DNA of 49,747 bases from Muribaculaceae bacterium (GTDB lineage Bacteria; Bacteroidota; Bacteroidia; Bacteroidales; Muribaculaceae). Both the position numbers and the translations under genes were made by a program. This document shows positions 35,108 through 42,806 of the stretch, one piece after another; position 1 is the first letter of the stretch, and every line of letters begins with the position of its first letter. The stretch is taken from positions 1-49,747 of the forward strand of contig JAFRRT010000015.1 of the NCBI GenBank assembly GCA_017427945.1. Direction: 5' to 3'. The notes beneath the pieces are model-generated. The model was not told the origin of the DNA. It saw only the letters and a list, made by a program, of their open reading frames with translations, and ran no database searches.

Positions 35108-36325
35108 TTAATAGGCTATCGTTAAAAGCTTGGCAGTCAATTGATAGGTGATGTAGCCTGGAGCAATGGAGGTAGCTCCTGCAACATCCAGCGGATCGCT
35201 GCGACGGCTGTAGCTGTAAAAGTAGCCACCCTTGATGTAGAAGCTGCCGTCAATCTTCACGCCCTTGGGCTTTTTCATTTCCTTGGTGCCCGTGGCTACG
35301 GCCTGGAAATGGCCATCATTGACAATGACATTCTGCTTGGCATTCAGGCCCTTACCGCCGTCACCGGTCGCCTTGAGTTTGACAACACCGGCATTGACTG
35401 TGAGCAGTGTGTCACACACAAGTGCAGCACAGGCCGTAGTATCGCTGTCGCCGTCATCGTTGGCGCCAAGGCGGGTATCACCCTGACTGATGGCGACCAG
35501 GCGACCGCCATTGATGGTCATCTCGCCGCCGCTGCGCACGCCCTTGGCGCCCGCGCCAGTGGTCGCTACATTCACGGCACCACCGTCAACAATGATGCCG
35601 TCATTGGCGCGCAAGCCGTCAAGCGCACTGCTATAGACGTTGATTTTCACTCCCGGACGAATGCGGATGTAGTCATCGCTGCGGATGCCGCCGCGACCCT
35701 CGGCTATAACATCGAGCTGACCTTTGCCGCTGAAGATGATCTGGCCCTCGCTGAACAGGGCCGCTTTCTGGTCCTCCTCATCAACCATCGTGTAGAATGT
35801 GCCATCTTGCAGTCTGTTGACAGAACCCTCGGCCAGCACGACATACATCGATTTGCTGCCCTGATTATTGATGGCTGCTCCGTGGGGATTGGTAATTTCG
35901 GCTCCGTTGAGCAACAGCTGGAAACGCTTGTCACCATAGAACTTCAACGAGCCGTCGGTCGTCCTACCACTGACAACGAATTTCACAGGCCCTGAGATGT
36001 TCATCACCGTGACATGGTTGCCGTTAGTCTGTACAGCTACGCCGGGAACCGTGCCTTCCACCACAGGCGAAGGTCCGCCAAAGGTGATGTAAATGATCTT
36101 GTTCCACGGGCTGTTTTCCACATAGTCGTTGTAGGCCGAGTCATTCTCGTCGGTGACAGGGACATCGGCTGCCTCAGTCAATTCGCTGTAGTCCAGCTTA
36201 ATCTCTGCCGGCTCCATCTGGTATTGGGCGATGATGTCGTCAAAGTCGGTGTCATCGTTCACGCACGATGTCGCCACCAGGCTCAGCAGGGTCAAAAACA
36301 GGCTATAGTGTAGAATTCTTTTCAT
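35108..36325 (-). CDS. Cthe_2159-type beta-helix lipoprotein
   Basis: This 405-residue lipoprotein has signal and lipobox LVATSC with Cys21. A short linker and one Cthe_2159-type beta-helix domain (about 90-405) follow, with GAAINNQGSKSMYVVLAEGS, FSGKGQLDVIAEGRGGIRSD and NVATTGAGAKGVRSGG turns. The domain is close to that of the next gene, so the pair arose by duplication; this copy is membrane-anchored and the other carries dockerin repeats instead. It likely binds a polyanionic or glycan polymer together with calcium. It starts 6 bases before the end of the DUF2490 gene region, which indicates one operon. No enzymatic residues are evident. Confidence 0.87.
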   Translation of the reverse strand: MKRILHYSLFLTLLSLVATSCVNDDTDFDDIIAQYQMEPAEIKLDYSELTEAADVPVTDENDSAYNDYVENSPWNKIIYITFGGPSPVVEGTVPGVAVQTNGNHVTVMNISGPVKFVVSGRTTDGSLKFYGDKRFQLLLNGAEITNPHGAAINNQGSKSMYVVLAEGSVNRLQDGTFYTMVDEEDQKAALFSEGQIIFSGKGQLDVIAEGRGGIRSDDYIRIRPGVKINVYSSALDGLRANDGIIVDGGAVNVATTGAGAKGVRSGGEMTINGGRLVAISQGDTRLGANDDGDSDTTACAALVCDTLLTVNAGVVKLKATGDGGKGLNAKQNVIVNDGHFQAVATGTKEMKKPKGVKIDGSFYIKGGYFYSYSRRSDPLDVAGATSIAPGYITYQLTAKLLTIAY

Positions 36326-36330
36326 ATCTT

Positions 36331-37089
36331 TCAGAATTTATAGGTGTAGCCCAAGCCCAGCATATGGATATCGCCCTCGGTATCACTGCTGCTGTTGACA
36401 ATCTGGTAACGATAAAAAGCCTGGAAACTGTGTTTCTTCTTAATGGTGTGGTTCACACCCAGATGCATGCGCGTCTTGTCAAGGCCGCTCCTCGTGTAAA
36501 ACTCCACGTTGGCGAACGGGTCGAACTTGCACTTGGGAATGTCCCACTCAACCTGCAGGCGGCTGCGCAACACGTTCTTGCCCTTGCCGCGCACTTCATG
36601 GTCCTCCCACATGGCCTCATCAAAGTCAAAGTTGTCGATGACCTTCGAGGGGCGGTAGGTGTACTGCCAACGCTCACGCAGGCTCAATTCCACGCGCTGT
36701 ATCTTGTAGCTACCTGTGAGCGACACGTTAAAGCGGTGGCGTACACCCCAATAGCTGGGGCGCCAGTTGTTGTAGTTCACGCCGTCGTCCTGATAAGTAA
36801 TCTCCTCACGGTTGTTGTCAAAGAGCAGGACGTAACCGGCGCTTGCCTTGAGCCACGGCAGGAACTTATAGCTCGCGTCGGCACCCAGACTCACACGTTC
36901 GGCCGTGCGAAAGTCGTTGCGGGAGCGGAACTCGGCCTCGGCACCCACACTCAGCTTCTTGGAGAACTTATGAGACACACCTGCCGAGAGCACAAGCCCG
37001 GCATCGTCGGCGTGCGACGGTGTCGGGATGATGGCGGCTAACACTAACAGCAACAGTGCCGTCAGTTGGTTTCTTTGACTTCTTCCCAT
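36331..37089 (-). CDS. DUF2490 outer-membrane beta-barrel protein
   Basis: This 252-residue protein has a signal peptide (about 1-26) and about twelve amphipathic strands ending in HMLGLGYTYKF, a typical outer-membrane barrel with a C-terminal aromatic residue. It fits DUF2490, a small barrel family common in Bacteroidota. Strand pairs such as GAEAEFRSRNDFRTAERVSL and LRERWQYTYRPSK show the alternating pattern. The start overlaps the end of the DUF4956 gene by 28 bases, so translation is coupled. In this operon it would provide an outer-membrane channel or anchor for a polymer or its binding proteins. That role is inference. Confidence 0.85.
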   Translation of the reverse strand: MGRSQRNQLTALLLLVLAAIIPTPSHADDAGLVLSAGVSHKFSKKLSVGAEAEFRSRNDFRTAERVSLGADASYKFLPWLKASAGYVLLFDNNREEITYQDDGVNYNNWRPSYWGVRHRFNVSLTGSYKIQRVELSLRERWQYTYRPSKVIDNFDFDEAMWEDHEVRGKGKNVLRSRLQVEWDIPKCKFDPFANVEFYTRSGLDKTRMHLGVNHTIKKKHSFQAFYRYQIVNSSSDTEGDIHMLGLGYTYKF

Positions 37090-37796
37090 TCGTATCTTGG
37101 AATTTTCAGGGTGTTATTGACGTGGCTCGTGGGAACGCCGTCGGTCTCGTATTCTATCTTGAGAATAGCACTGTCCTTGAGGAAGTCCACCGAACCCACC
37201 TTGACCTTGGTGATCTTCAAACCGGTGCGCTTCTGCAAGTCTTCAATGAGGTCCTCGCGACGTTCAGGAGAGATGAGCTCGATGCGGTCATACAAAATTA
37301 GCTTGCTTGAGAGGTTGCCGCGCAGCACAAAGGCCTCGAACAGCCAAATCAATCCGGCAATCGCCAAGTTGGGGACGGCAAGTTCGGCAAAGCTCATCGT
37401 ATCGGCCAGGGCATTGATAACCGAGAGGCAGATGACGCTGAACATGTAGGTCATCTCACGCACGGGAATCGTTTCGGTACGGTATCGCAGGATGCCAAAG
37501 ATGGCGAACAGTCCCAAGGCAAAGCCTATCTTCACCTTCACGCTACCCAGCAGATAGATGAGGAAGAAAATGCTCACACTCAGCAGGATAAGTGTAAAGA
37601 AGTAGTCACGGCGGTGCGTCTTGCGGTAATACAGGAAATGCACAATGAACCACACGATGACAAACAGGAACAGGAAACGCAGCAGCATCTCCATAAACCC
37701 TGCACCGTCATACCAATTGATTCCGAATGCCTTTGTCGCGGCATTATGAACGGCGTCCACACTATTCTCTAATCCTAAATCTTGAAGTAGTATCAT
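37062..37796 (-). CDS. DUF4956 inner-membrane protein
   Basis: This 244-residue protein has about five membrane helices (about 37-56, 66-83, 87-104, 118-134 and 140-160). A cytoplasmic C-terminal domain of about 75 residues follows (LISPERREDLIEDLQKRTGL to ILKIEYETDG) with a ferredoxin-like pattern. The conserved loop ILRYRTETIPVREMTYMF is the most recognisable DUF4956 feature. In many bacteria DUF4956 genes sit next to VTC-domain polyphosphate polymerase genes, as here (31 bases downstream). The probable role is to carry, or form a channel for, the polymer made by the VTC enzyme; this is an inference from gene neighbourhood, not a shown activity. Confidence 0.88.
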   Translation of the reverse strand: MILLQDLGLENSVDAVHNAATKAFGINWYDGAGFMEMLLRFLFLFVIVWFIVHFLYYRKTHRRDYFFTLILLSVSIFFLIYLLGSVKVKIGFALGLFAIFGILRYRTETIPVREMTYMFSVICLSVINALADTMSFAELAVPNLAIAGLIWLFEAFVLRGNLSSKLILYDRIELISPERREDLIEDLQKRTGLKITKVKVGSVDFLKDSAILKIEYETDGVPTSHVNNTLKIPRYEWEEVKETN

Positions 37797-37827
37797 TTTT
37801 TATTTTGATTTTGTTATTGGCTTGTTA

Positions 37828-38622
37828 TTAACATTGGGCACGGGACAACAGGCGCTCTATCATGTGCAACCGCTCCTTGAAGTTGTTGCGCTTCAACGAG
37901 GGATTGGTCAACGCCGACCCCATGCAGTATTTGCTGAAACCGCTCGGCTTGATGCGCAAGTTGCGCAGCATCCCCAGGATGGGCGATGGCTGCAGGCCAT
38001 CACGCTTCAGCTCAATGATGGCAAGCCCTGTCAAGTCGGCATCTTTGCCTGTAACCATGTTGTGGAAACACAGGTCGAAGTCGATGGTCAAACGCTCGGT
38101 CTTGGCCTTGTTCACCAGCGTGATGCGGTGGAAATGGTTCTCAAGGTGCTCGGTCAGCACAGTGGGGTCATAGCGCAGATGCTTGCGCAGAAACATGTCA
38201 TAGGAGCGGTATTGCTCGTCCTGGCGCAGGAACCTGATGCCGTGGTCGGGGTGCTTTGGGTCAAAGCCCACCATATCGACACGTTTCTTCTTGGTGCGAC
38301 CATGGTTGTTCTTGGTCTTCACTTCCAAGAAGTTAAGCCCCGAGTCCACATAGGAGCGGATGCGCAGCTTTTGGCGCCCCGCATGACCGTTCTGGTGAAC
38401 GATATACATGTTGTTGTCGGGGGTGTCAAAGTAGGCGGTGTAGTATTCCGCAATGCGTATCCCGTCAACATCTTGCACGCGATAATCGTTTTGGGCAAGT
38501 TCCAACAACAGCATGAGCCGATCAACCGTCGTCACAAATTTGGTGTCGGTGCGGTTCATCAGCTTGATGCCACTCATCTCGTCTAGACCGATGGGTTGGT
38601 ACGTTGAAATGATCTTGTCCAT
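37828..38622 (-). CDS. VTC-domain polyphosphate polymerase-like protein
   Basis: This 264-residue cytoplasmic protein has the triphosphate-tunnel fold of the VTC4 catalytic domain. Tunnel residues are visible as RTDTKF (Arg24, Lys28), KLRIRSY (Arg87, Arg89), FLEVKTK (Glu100, Lys102, Lys104), ELKRDG (Glu204, Lys206) and GFSKYCMG (Lys231). In yeast VTC4 this domain makes inorganic polyphosphate from ATP and passes it through a membrane. Here the protein has no membrane part of its own; the next gene (DUF4956) supplies one. It is the first gene of the operon, with a clear promoter at 38646-38674. Product and direction of transport are inferred. Confidence 0.9.
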   Translation of the reverse strand: MDKIISTYQPIGLDEMSGIKLMNRTDTKFVTTVDRLMLLLELAQNDYRVQDVDGIRIAEYYTAYFDTPDNNMYIVHQNGHAGRQKLRIRSYVDSGLNFLEVKTKNNHGRTKKKRVDMVGFDPKHPDHGIRFLRQDEQYRSYDMFLRKHLRYDPTVLTEHLENHFHRITLVNKAKTERLTIDFDLCFHNMVTGKDADLTGLAIIELKRDGLQPSPILGMLRNLRIKPSGFSKYCMGSALTNPSLKRNNFKERLHMIERLLSRAQC

Positions 38623-38645
38623 ATATTATTAAACGCAAAGAGACG

Positions 38646-38674
38646 CAAAAGTATATAAATTAACTCAATTTCAA
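38646..38674 (-). promoter_or_regulatory. Promoter of the VTC/DUF4956 operon
   Basis: On the minus strand TTG (38674-38672), an 18-base spacer and TACTTTTG (38653-38646), with the ATG 23 bases downstream. Confidence 0.7.
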
Positions 38675-38784
38675 CACCTGAATTGTGTTTTTTTACCTAA
38701 AATTCAACCGATTATTGTTATTTATCAACCAATTTCAATAATCACCAACCCCAAAAACTCCTAACTCCTGTTAAAAACAGCCAC

Positions 38785-38835
38785 CTGGGACTTTGTTCCA
38801 AAGCTCTGCCACAGCCAGAACTGCCTAATACCTAA
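38785..38835 (-). repeat. Dispersed hairpin element, copy C
   Basis: The plus strand reads GGGACTTTGTTCCAAAGCTC, then TGCCACAGCC, then CCTAATACCT. The core hairpin is CTTTG-TTC-CAAAG. A related copy at 40727-40775 has CTCTG-TGC-CAGAG at the same place, so the stem is kept while its sequence differs. Confidence 0.65.
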
Positions 38836-38872
38836 AAAAGCAGGGGGTCAATCACATGATTGGCCCTCTGCG
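38835..38872 (-). terminator. Terminator after the DUF4923 gene
   Basis: On the minus strand GCAGAGGGCCAATCA pairs with TGATTGACCCCCTGC (two mismatched pairs), followed by TTTTTT. It lies 29 bases past the stop at 38901. Confidence 0.85.
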
Positions 38873-38900
38873 AAGCTTTTTTCCCTGTAGAGAACTGCCT

Positions 38901-39608
38901 TTACTGGTAGCGTGCAACGTCAAAGCCCAGACGCACGCCGTCGAACTGCTTACTCAGGTCGCCCACGGTCTGCAATGTGCTGTTGCCGCTTACGGCAGCC
39001 ACAGCCTGCAGCACCTTCAGCAGGTTCTTGCTCTCGAAGGTCAAGCCCAGTCCGCGGGTCGTGCGGGTAATGTAGGCATTAGTGCTGAAAAGCATCGTCT
39101 TAAGCTTGATGGTGCTTTTCGACGGGTCATAGGTATAGGTTCCGCTCACGGGAATGCCCTTGATCTTGGCGGCAAACTGATGATCCTGAGTGAACTGGAA
39201 CAGCGTATTGCTGGAATTGAGGCCCAGGGTGTTATACACGGGCAGCAGCTTCTCCTTGCAGGTCTCGGCAGCGACAGCGCCACCAGCCTTGGCAAGCAGA
39301 TTCTCACTCGTGAACGCACAAGCCGGCTCGGTATAGGCCCATGTGCCGTACAGCTCACTCTCGTTCACCGTGACACTGCCAATTACCAGCCCTAACAGGC
39401 CGTCAACAGTATTTCCTCCCAAACCGCCCAGGACACCGCCTAGGACGCCACCTAAAACATCGCCCAGACCGCCGCCTTGGCCAGTAGTTGTACCGTTACC
39501 GGTATCTCCACCCAGAATGCCACCCAGGTTGCCCAGCATGCCGCTTTGGCATCCTGTTCCCAGCAGCATCATGGCAGCTGCGAGCATTGTCATAAAAAAC
39601 TTTTTCAT
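38901..39608 (-). CDS. DUF4923-type lipoprotein
   Basis: This 235-residue lipoprotein has lipobox LGTGC with Cys20. A Gly/Leu-rich low-complexity stretch (about 24-75, GGLGDVLGGVLGG-type) follows and then a compact beta-rich domain (about 76-235). Landmarks are LYGTWAYTEPACAFTSENLL, FQFTQDHQFAAKIKGIPVSG and YTYDPSKSTIKL. This fits DUF4923, a lipocalin-like family of Bacteroidota with unknown function. It is monocistronic, with its own promoter at 39657-39686 and terminator at 38835-38872. The glycine-rich stretch probably acts as a flexible linker from the membrane anchor. Confidence 0.85.
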   Translation of the reverse strand: MKKFFMTMLAAAMMLLGTGCQSGMLGNLGGILGGDTGNGTTTGQGGGLGDVLGGVLGGVLGGLGGNTVDGLLGLVIGSVTVNESELYGTWAYTEPACAFTSENLLAKAGGAVAAETCKEKLLPVYNTLGLNSSNTLFQFTQDHQFAAKIKGIPVSGTYTYDPSKSTIKLKTMLFSTNAYITRTTRGLGLTFESKNLLKVLQAVAAVSGNSTLQTVGDLSKQFDGVRLGFDVARYQ

Positions 39609-39656
39609 CTCTTTGGTTATTTAATAGTAATGATTAATAATTGCGTTGTTTGGGGG

Positions 39657-39686
39657 CAAATATATAATAAATGTGTGACATATCAA
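39657..39686 (-). promoter_or_regulatory. Promoter of the DUF4923 gene
   Basis: On the minus strand TTG (39686-39684), a 19-base spacer and TATATTTG (39664-39657), followed by CC. Confidence 0.7.
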
Positions 39687-39749
39687 CCATTTTTGTGGAA
39701 ATTTCGCACAAAAATGTCCTTTTTCGTGTCAATATGCCTTTATGGATTG

Positions 39750-40652
39750 TCAGGCAATTGGTGTATTGTCTTTGGTGGGCTCCATGTGTACTGTCACATG
39801 GGTATCGGCACCATAACGACGTTTGAGTTCGTGTTCAATTTCCGTTGCCTGGTCATGCGCCTCGTTGAGTGACAGGTTGCCGTCCATGCGCACGTGGGTC
39901 TCGATGGCGATATGGTTGCCGATGCGACGAGTGCGCAGATTGTGCGGTTCACTCACCCCAGGGAACGACTTGATGATGCCCACTATCTCCTGCACGGTTT
40001 CAACGGGCAGTGAACATTCCGTTAGTTCGCCGATGCTGCCCTTGAGCAGGCCAACAGCCACCTTCACCAGCATGAAGCCCACTACGACTGACGCCAGCGG
40101 GTCAAGGACCGTCCAACGGTCGCCCAACAAAATGGCACCGCCAATGCCTATCGCGGCACCTATCGATGACATGGCGTCGCTGCGGTGATGCCACGCGTTG
40201 GCGATAACAGCCTGGGAATCAAGAGACTTGCCATAATGAATCGTATAGCGGTAAAGTCCCTCCTTAACCAGGATAGACAACAATGCCGCCCACAGCGCCA
40301 ACTTACCGGGTGCGACCAGCTGCGCTCCACCCAGCCAGTCCACAAACTTCACCACGCCCGACACGATGATGCCCGTGGCGGCAGCCACCAGACCCAGTCC
40401 GATGAAGAACGAAGCAACAGTCTCAAATTTTCCGTGGCCATAGTCATGGGACTCATCCTGGGGCTTGGCACTGATTTTGACGAACACCAATACCACCAGG
40501 TCGGTGATGAAGTCCGACAACGAGTGCACCGCGTCGGCAATCATCGCCGAGCTGTGCCCTAAAATGCCCGCGACAAACTTGAAGGTCAGCAGCGCCACGT
40601 TTCCCGCGCTACCCACCAGCGTAACCTTGTATATTTCCTTCTCACGTGTCAT
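39750..40652 (-). CDS. Cation diffusion facilitator (Zn/Mn/Fe efflux) transporter
   Basis: The start is set at 40652 (MTREKEIYKVTL). The upstream in-frame ATG at 40706 lies before a strong -7 box (40684-40677), so it could not be transcribed from this promoter. The 300-residue protein has the CDF fold. Six membrane helices carry the metal motifs DAVHSLSDFITD (Asp40 to Asp51) and HHRSDAMSS, and a C-terminal cytoplasmic domain (about 205-300) has THVTVHMEP. It exports divalent cations such as Zn2+ or Fe2+ in exchange for protons. The gene appears to be monocistronic. The metal cannot be fixed from these motifs alone. Confidence 0.93.
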   Translation of the reverse strand: MTREKEIYKVTLVGSAGNVALLTFKFVAGILGHSSAMIADAVHSLSDFITDLVVLVFVKISAKPQDESHDYGHGKFETVASFFIGLGLVAAATGIIVSGVVKFVDWLGGAQLVAPGKLALWAALLSILVKEGLYRYTIHYGKSLDSQAVIANAWHHRSDAMSSIGAAIGIGGAILLGDRWTVLDPLASVVVGFMLVKVAVGLLKGSIGELTECSLPVETVQEIVGIIKSFPGVSEPHNLRTRRIGNHIAIETHVRMDGNLSLNEAHDQATEIEHELKRRYGADTHVTVHMEPTKDNTPIA

Positions 40653-40676
40653 GTCACGCGCTCTTAAGTAACACGG

Positions 40677-40707
40677 CAAAAGTACAGTTTTTTCTCCACC
40701 ACCCAAA
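40677..40707 (-). promoter_or_regulatory. Promoter of the cation diffusion facilitator gene
   Basis: On the minus strand TTTG (40707-40704), a 19-base spacer and TACTTTTG (40684-40677), 24 bases upstream of the chosen ATG. It decides the start. Confidence 0.75.
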
Positions 40708-40726
40708 TATTTCTTTTAAAAAACAT

Positions 40727-40775
40727 CCCGGTACTCTGTGCCAGAGCTCCGCCGCAGCCCTCAAAACCTAATATC
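40727..40775 (-). repeat. Dispersed hairpin element, copy D
   Basis: The plus strand reads GGTACTCTGTGCCAGAGCTC, then CGCCGCAGCC, then CCTAATATCT. It aligns with copy C at 38785-38835 over about 45 bases, with paired changes in the CTCTG/CAGAG stem. On the minus strand a TTTTTT run follows after about 12 bases, so it might also terminate the regulator gene. Confidence 0.65.
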
Positions 40776-40778
40776 TAC

Positions 40779-42443
40779 TCAATTTTCGGGAGCATACATG
40801 CCGATGGCCTTGACTTGGTTCTCAAAGTCGTTACGGTCGCCCAAGGCGCCGTTTTTGATTTTGGCGCGATAATTATAGATGGTGTTGACCGAGTAGTGGA
40901 GGAAATCGGCAATGCGACTGCTGTCCTCGATGCCCAATCGGATGAGAGCAAAGATGCGGAGGTCGGTATTCAGCGTTCCCTTGGCGGGCATTTCGATACG
41001 ACACTCAGGACGTAGCAGTGCATTGAAATCATCGACAAAGTTGGGGAACAGGTGCAAGAAGGTGGCGTCAAACATCTCGTAAAGTTCCATCAGGTTGTGA
41101 TCACGCAACTCGCTGTTTTCGGTGAACTTATAGAGGGCATCCAGATTCTTGGCCTTGACCATTTTGTTGACGCGTTTGCGCATCTCGTCAAGGCGGTCAA
41201 TATAGAACGAGCACAAGTGGATGAAACGTCCCACATACTCGTCCTTGACACGGTTGGACTCGTTAAGTTTGAGGTTTGTTTCGCGCATCTGATTGTTGAG
41301 GTCCGAGAGCTGAGCGTTCAGCTGTTCCAGCCGTTGATTGCTGTCCCTCAGCTCATTACGAGCCCTCGCGAGTTTCCTGCGCTGACTATTGCTGTAGAAC
41401 AATATGCCCAAGAACAAGGCCGACAACAAACTCGAGACGATTGCCAGAACAAGCAGCAGGCGGTTGGCACGCTTAAGCGAGGCCTCATAGTTGTCGCTGA
41501 TAGCAGTCAATACCGGCGAAATCTGGCTATTGCGCTTCACGGTGTTGAACTTGCCGGCGCACTGCCATGCAAAACGGATGTAGCGGTAAGCGCGTTCCAT
41601 GTCACCGTCGGCCATGAGCATGTTGGCCAGTTCCCACAAAGCGCCCTGATCCATCACGGCATTCTTGACATCACCCAGTGCCGACTCGGTGACCCAATAA
41701 CGGGCCTGCACCGAATCATTCAGCAACCTGTAATCCAAATGCCGGTAAAACGCCACAATGGCATATTCATGAGAACCCGGTTGAACCTGTTTGAGGCGCA
41801 GGTCGCTATAGTGCAACGCACCATGGGCATCTCCAGCTGTATAACACTCCAACTCCTTGATTTGCAACGCTTCGTCACTTGAACAGAGGGTCGTGTCGAT
41901 TAAATGGCGGTAGTGGTCACTGTTGGCATAATACTCCCGTTGCAGGCGAGGCACCTTGCAATAGTAGCCAAGTTCACTGTACAGGTGGGAGATGGTGCTG
42001 TAATACTTTTGGCGATTGCGGGGGTCGCTGATTTTTTCGGCATCAAGACCTCGCAAAATGTCCATCGCCTCATAATACATTCCTGATTCAGTACACTGAT
42101 AGGCCAGTAATAAGCGGCACTCGTCGGCCTTGATATGATCACCCTGTTTCTCGGCCAGGGTGATGCAGCGGTCAATATAGTAGATGGCCGAATCGTTCAT
42201 GTAGGGATGGTATTCTTCATATAGGCGCCTGCACATCTCGTACTGCACTCCCACGTCACCGGTCACTTCCAGTGCCGACTTGGATTGCTGGATGCGCTGC
42301 TCACGTTCCTGGACATACCGGTCGGTATTGCTGATGGCCTCGTCAAGTTTCCTGTACTCCTGCTCAAGGTCAATGTCACCCGCCAACAAGTTCAGCGGGA
42401 ACAAAAAGAGCAAAAAAGTCGATATCTTGATGGTTAATTTCAA
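40779..42443 (-). CDS. Membrane-spanning DUF6377 TPR/HTH regulator
   Basis: The start is placed at the TTG at 42443 (KLTIKISTFLLFLFPLNLLA signal peptide). The ATG at 42485 lies upstream of the -7 box TACTTTTG (42479-42472), so it would not be in the transcript. The resulting protein is about 554 residues. Periplasmic TPR-like helical repeats (about 25-310) lead to one membrane helix (about 320-345), a coiled coil (about 350-420) and a C-terminal domain. Its last part (LGIEDSSRIADFLHYSVNTI) looks like a LuxR-type helix-turn-helix. DUF6377 proteins commonly border susCD pairs. Lying divergent to susC here, it probably senses a glycan signal and controls that operon. Confidence 0.82.
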   Translation of the reverse strand: MKLTIKISTFLLFLFPLNLLAGDIDLEQEYRKLDEAISNTDRYVQEREQRIQQSKSALEVTGDVGVQYEMCRRLYEEYHPYMNDSAIYYIDRCITLAEKQGDHIKADECRLLLAYQCTESGMYYEAMDILRGLDAEKISDPRNRQKYYSTISHLYSELGYYCKVPRLQREYYANSDHYRHLIDTTLCSSDEALQIKELECYTAGDAHGALHYSDLRLKQVQPGSHEYAIVAFYRHLDYRLLNDSVQARYWVTESALGDVKNAVMDQGALWELANMLMADGDMERAYRYIRFAWQCAGKFNTVKRNSQISPVLTAISDNYEASLKRANRLLLVLAIVSSLLSALFLGILFYSNSQRRKLARARNELRDSNQRLEQLNAQLSDLNNQMRETNLKLNESNRVKDEYVGRFIHLCSFYIDRLDEMRKRVNKMVKAKNLDALYKFTENSELRDHNLMELYEMFDATFLHLFPNFVDDFNALLRPECRIEMPAKGTLNTDLRIFALIRLGIEDSSRIADFLHYSVNTIYNYRAKIKNGALGDRNDFENQVKAIGMYAPEN

Positions 42444-42471
42444 TGGTTTTGTACTTTTATGGCTTACCTTG

Positions 42472-42479
42472 CAAAAGTA
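42472..42479 (-). promoter_or_regulatory. -7 box of the DUF6377 regulator
   Basis: TACTTTTG followed by CA on the minus strand. It overlaps codons 3-5 of the longest possible reading frame, so the frame must begin further downstream. No good -33 element is visible. Confidence 0.6.
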
Positions 42480-42597
42480 GTCCAAATATTCGAGAAAAAT
42501 AGGTAAAACGACAAAAAAATTGGATTAAACCACCGATTATAGTCATTTCCATGGTCTGTATTTTAACCACTTTTTAACGATTGGCAATTTTCAGTAT

Positions 42598-42617
42598 ATT
42601 ACTTATTATTAAGTAAT
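42598..42617. promoter_or_regulatory. Inverted repeat, possible operator of susC
   Basis: ATTACTTA (42598-42605), spacer TTAT and TAAGTAAT (42610-42617) form a perfect 8-bp inverted repeat about 70 bases upstream of the susC -7 box. That is a position where an activator could bind. Confidence 0.5.
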
Positions 42618-42687
42618 TACAAAAATTTAAGCCTCAAAATCATCCACTTTTTTGTTTTTGAGGTGAACAACACATATTATATATACC

Positions 42688-42695
42688 TAAATTTG
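42688..42695 (+). promoter_or_regulatory. -7 box of the susC operon
   Basis: TAAATTTG followed by C. No TTTG lies at the usual distance upstream, which is common for promoters that need an activator. The leader would be about 105 bases. Confidence 0.55.
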
Positions 42696-42806
42696 CGAAG
42701 TGAGTGACCCGAGAAATCGTGTTCGCCACCAACCAAATGCCATTCATGATACTATAATTTTTTGTTAACCAACACAATATTTTTTTAAACCAATAAACAA
42801 TGTGAC

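Larger units (their letters stand above)
42444..42806. other. Divergent control region between the DUF6377 regulator and susC
   Basis: This 363-base region has no gene. It holds the -7 box of the regulator (TACTTTTG, minus, 42479-42472), an ATTACTTA/TAAGTAAT inverted repeat (42598-42617), a CCTCAAAA/TTTTGAGG hairpin at about 42634-42663, and a -7 box for susC (TAAATTTG, plus, 42688-42695). Confidence 0.65.

Noticed and set aside
33921-35111. A 396-codon open frame on the plus strand
   Set aside because: It is antisense to the dockerin/beta-helix gene, and its apparent repeats mirror the repeats of that protein.
40653-40706. N-terminal extension of the cation transporter from the ATG at 40706
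   Set aside because: It lies upstream of the promoter -7 box, and the added residues do not resemble the family.
42444-42485. N-terminal extension of the DUF6377 regulator from the ATG at 42485
   Set aside because: The -7 box TACTTTTG overlaps these codons, and the signal peptide begins at the downstream TTG.
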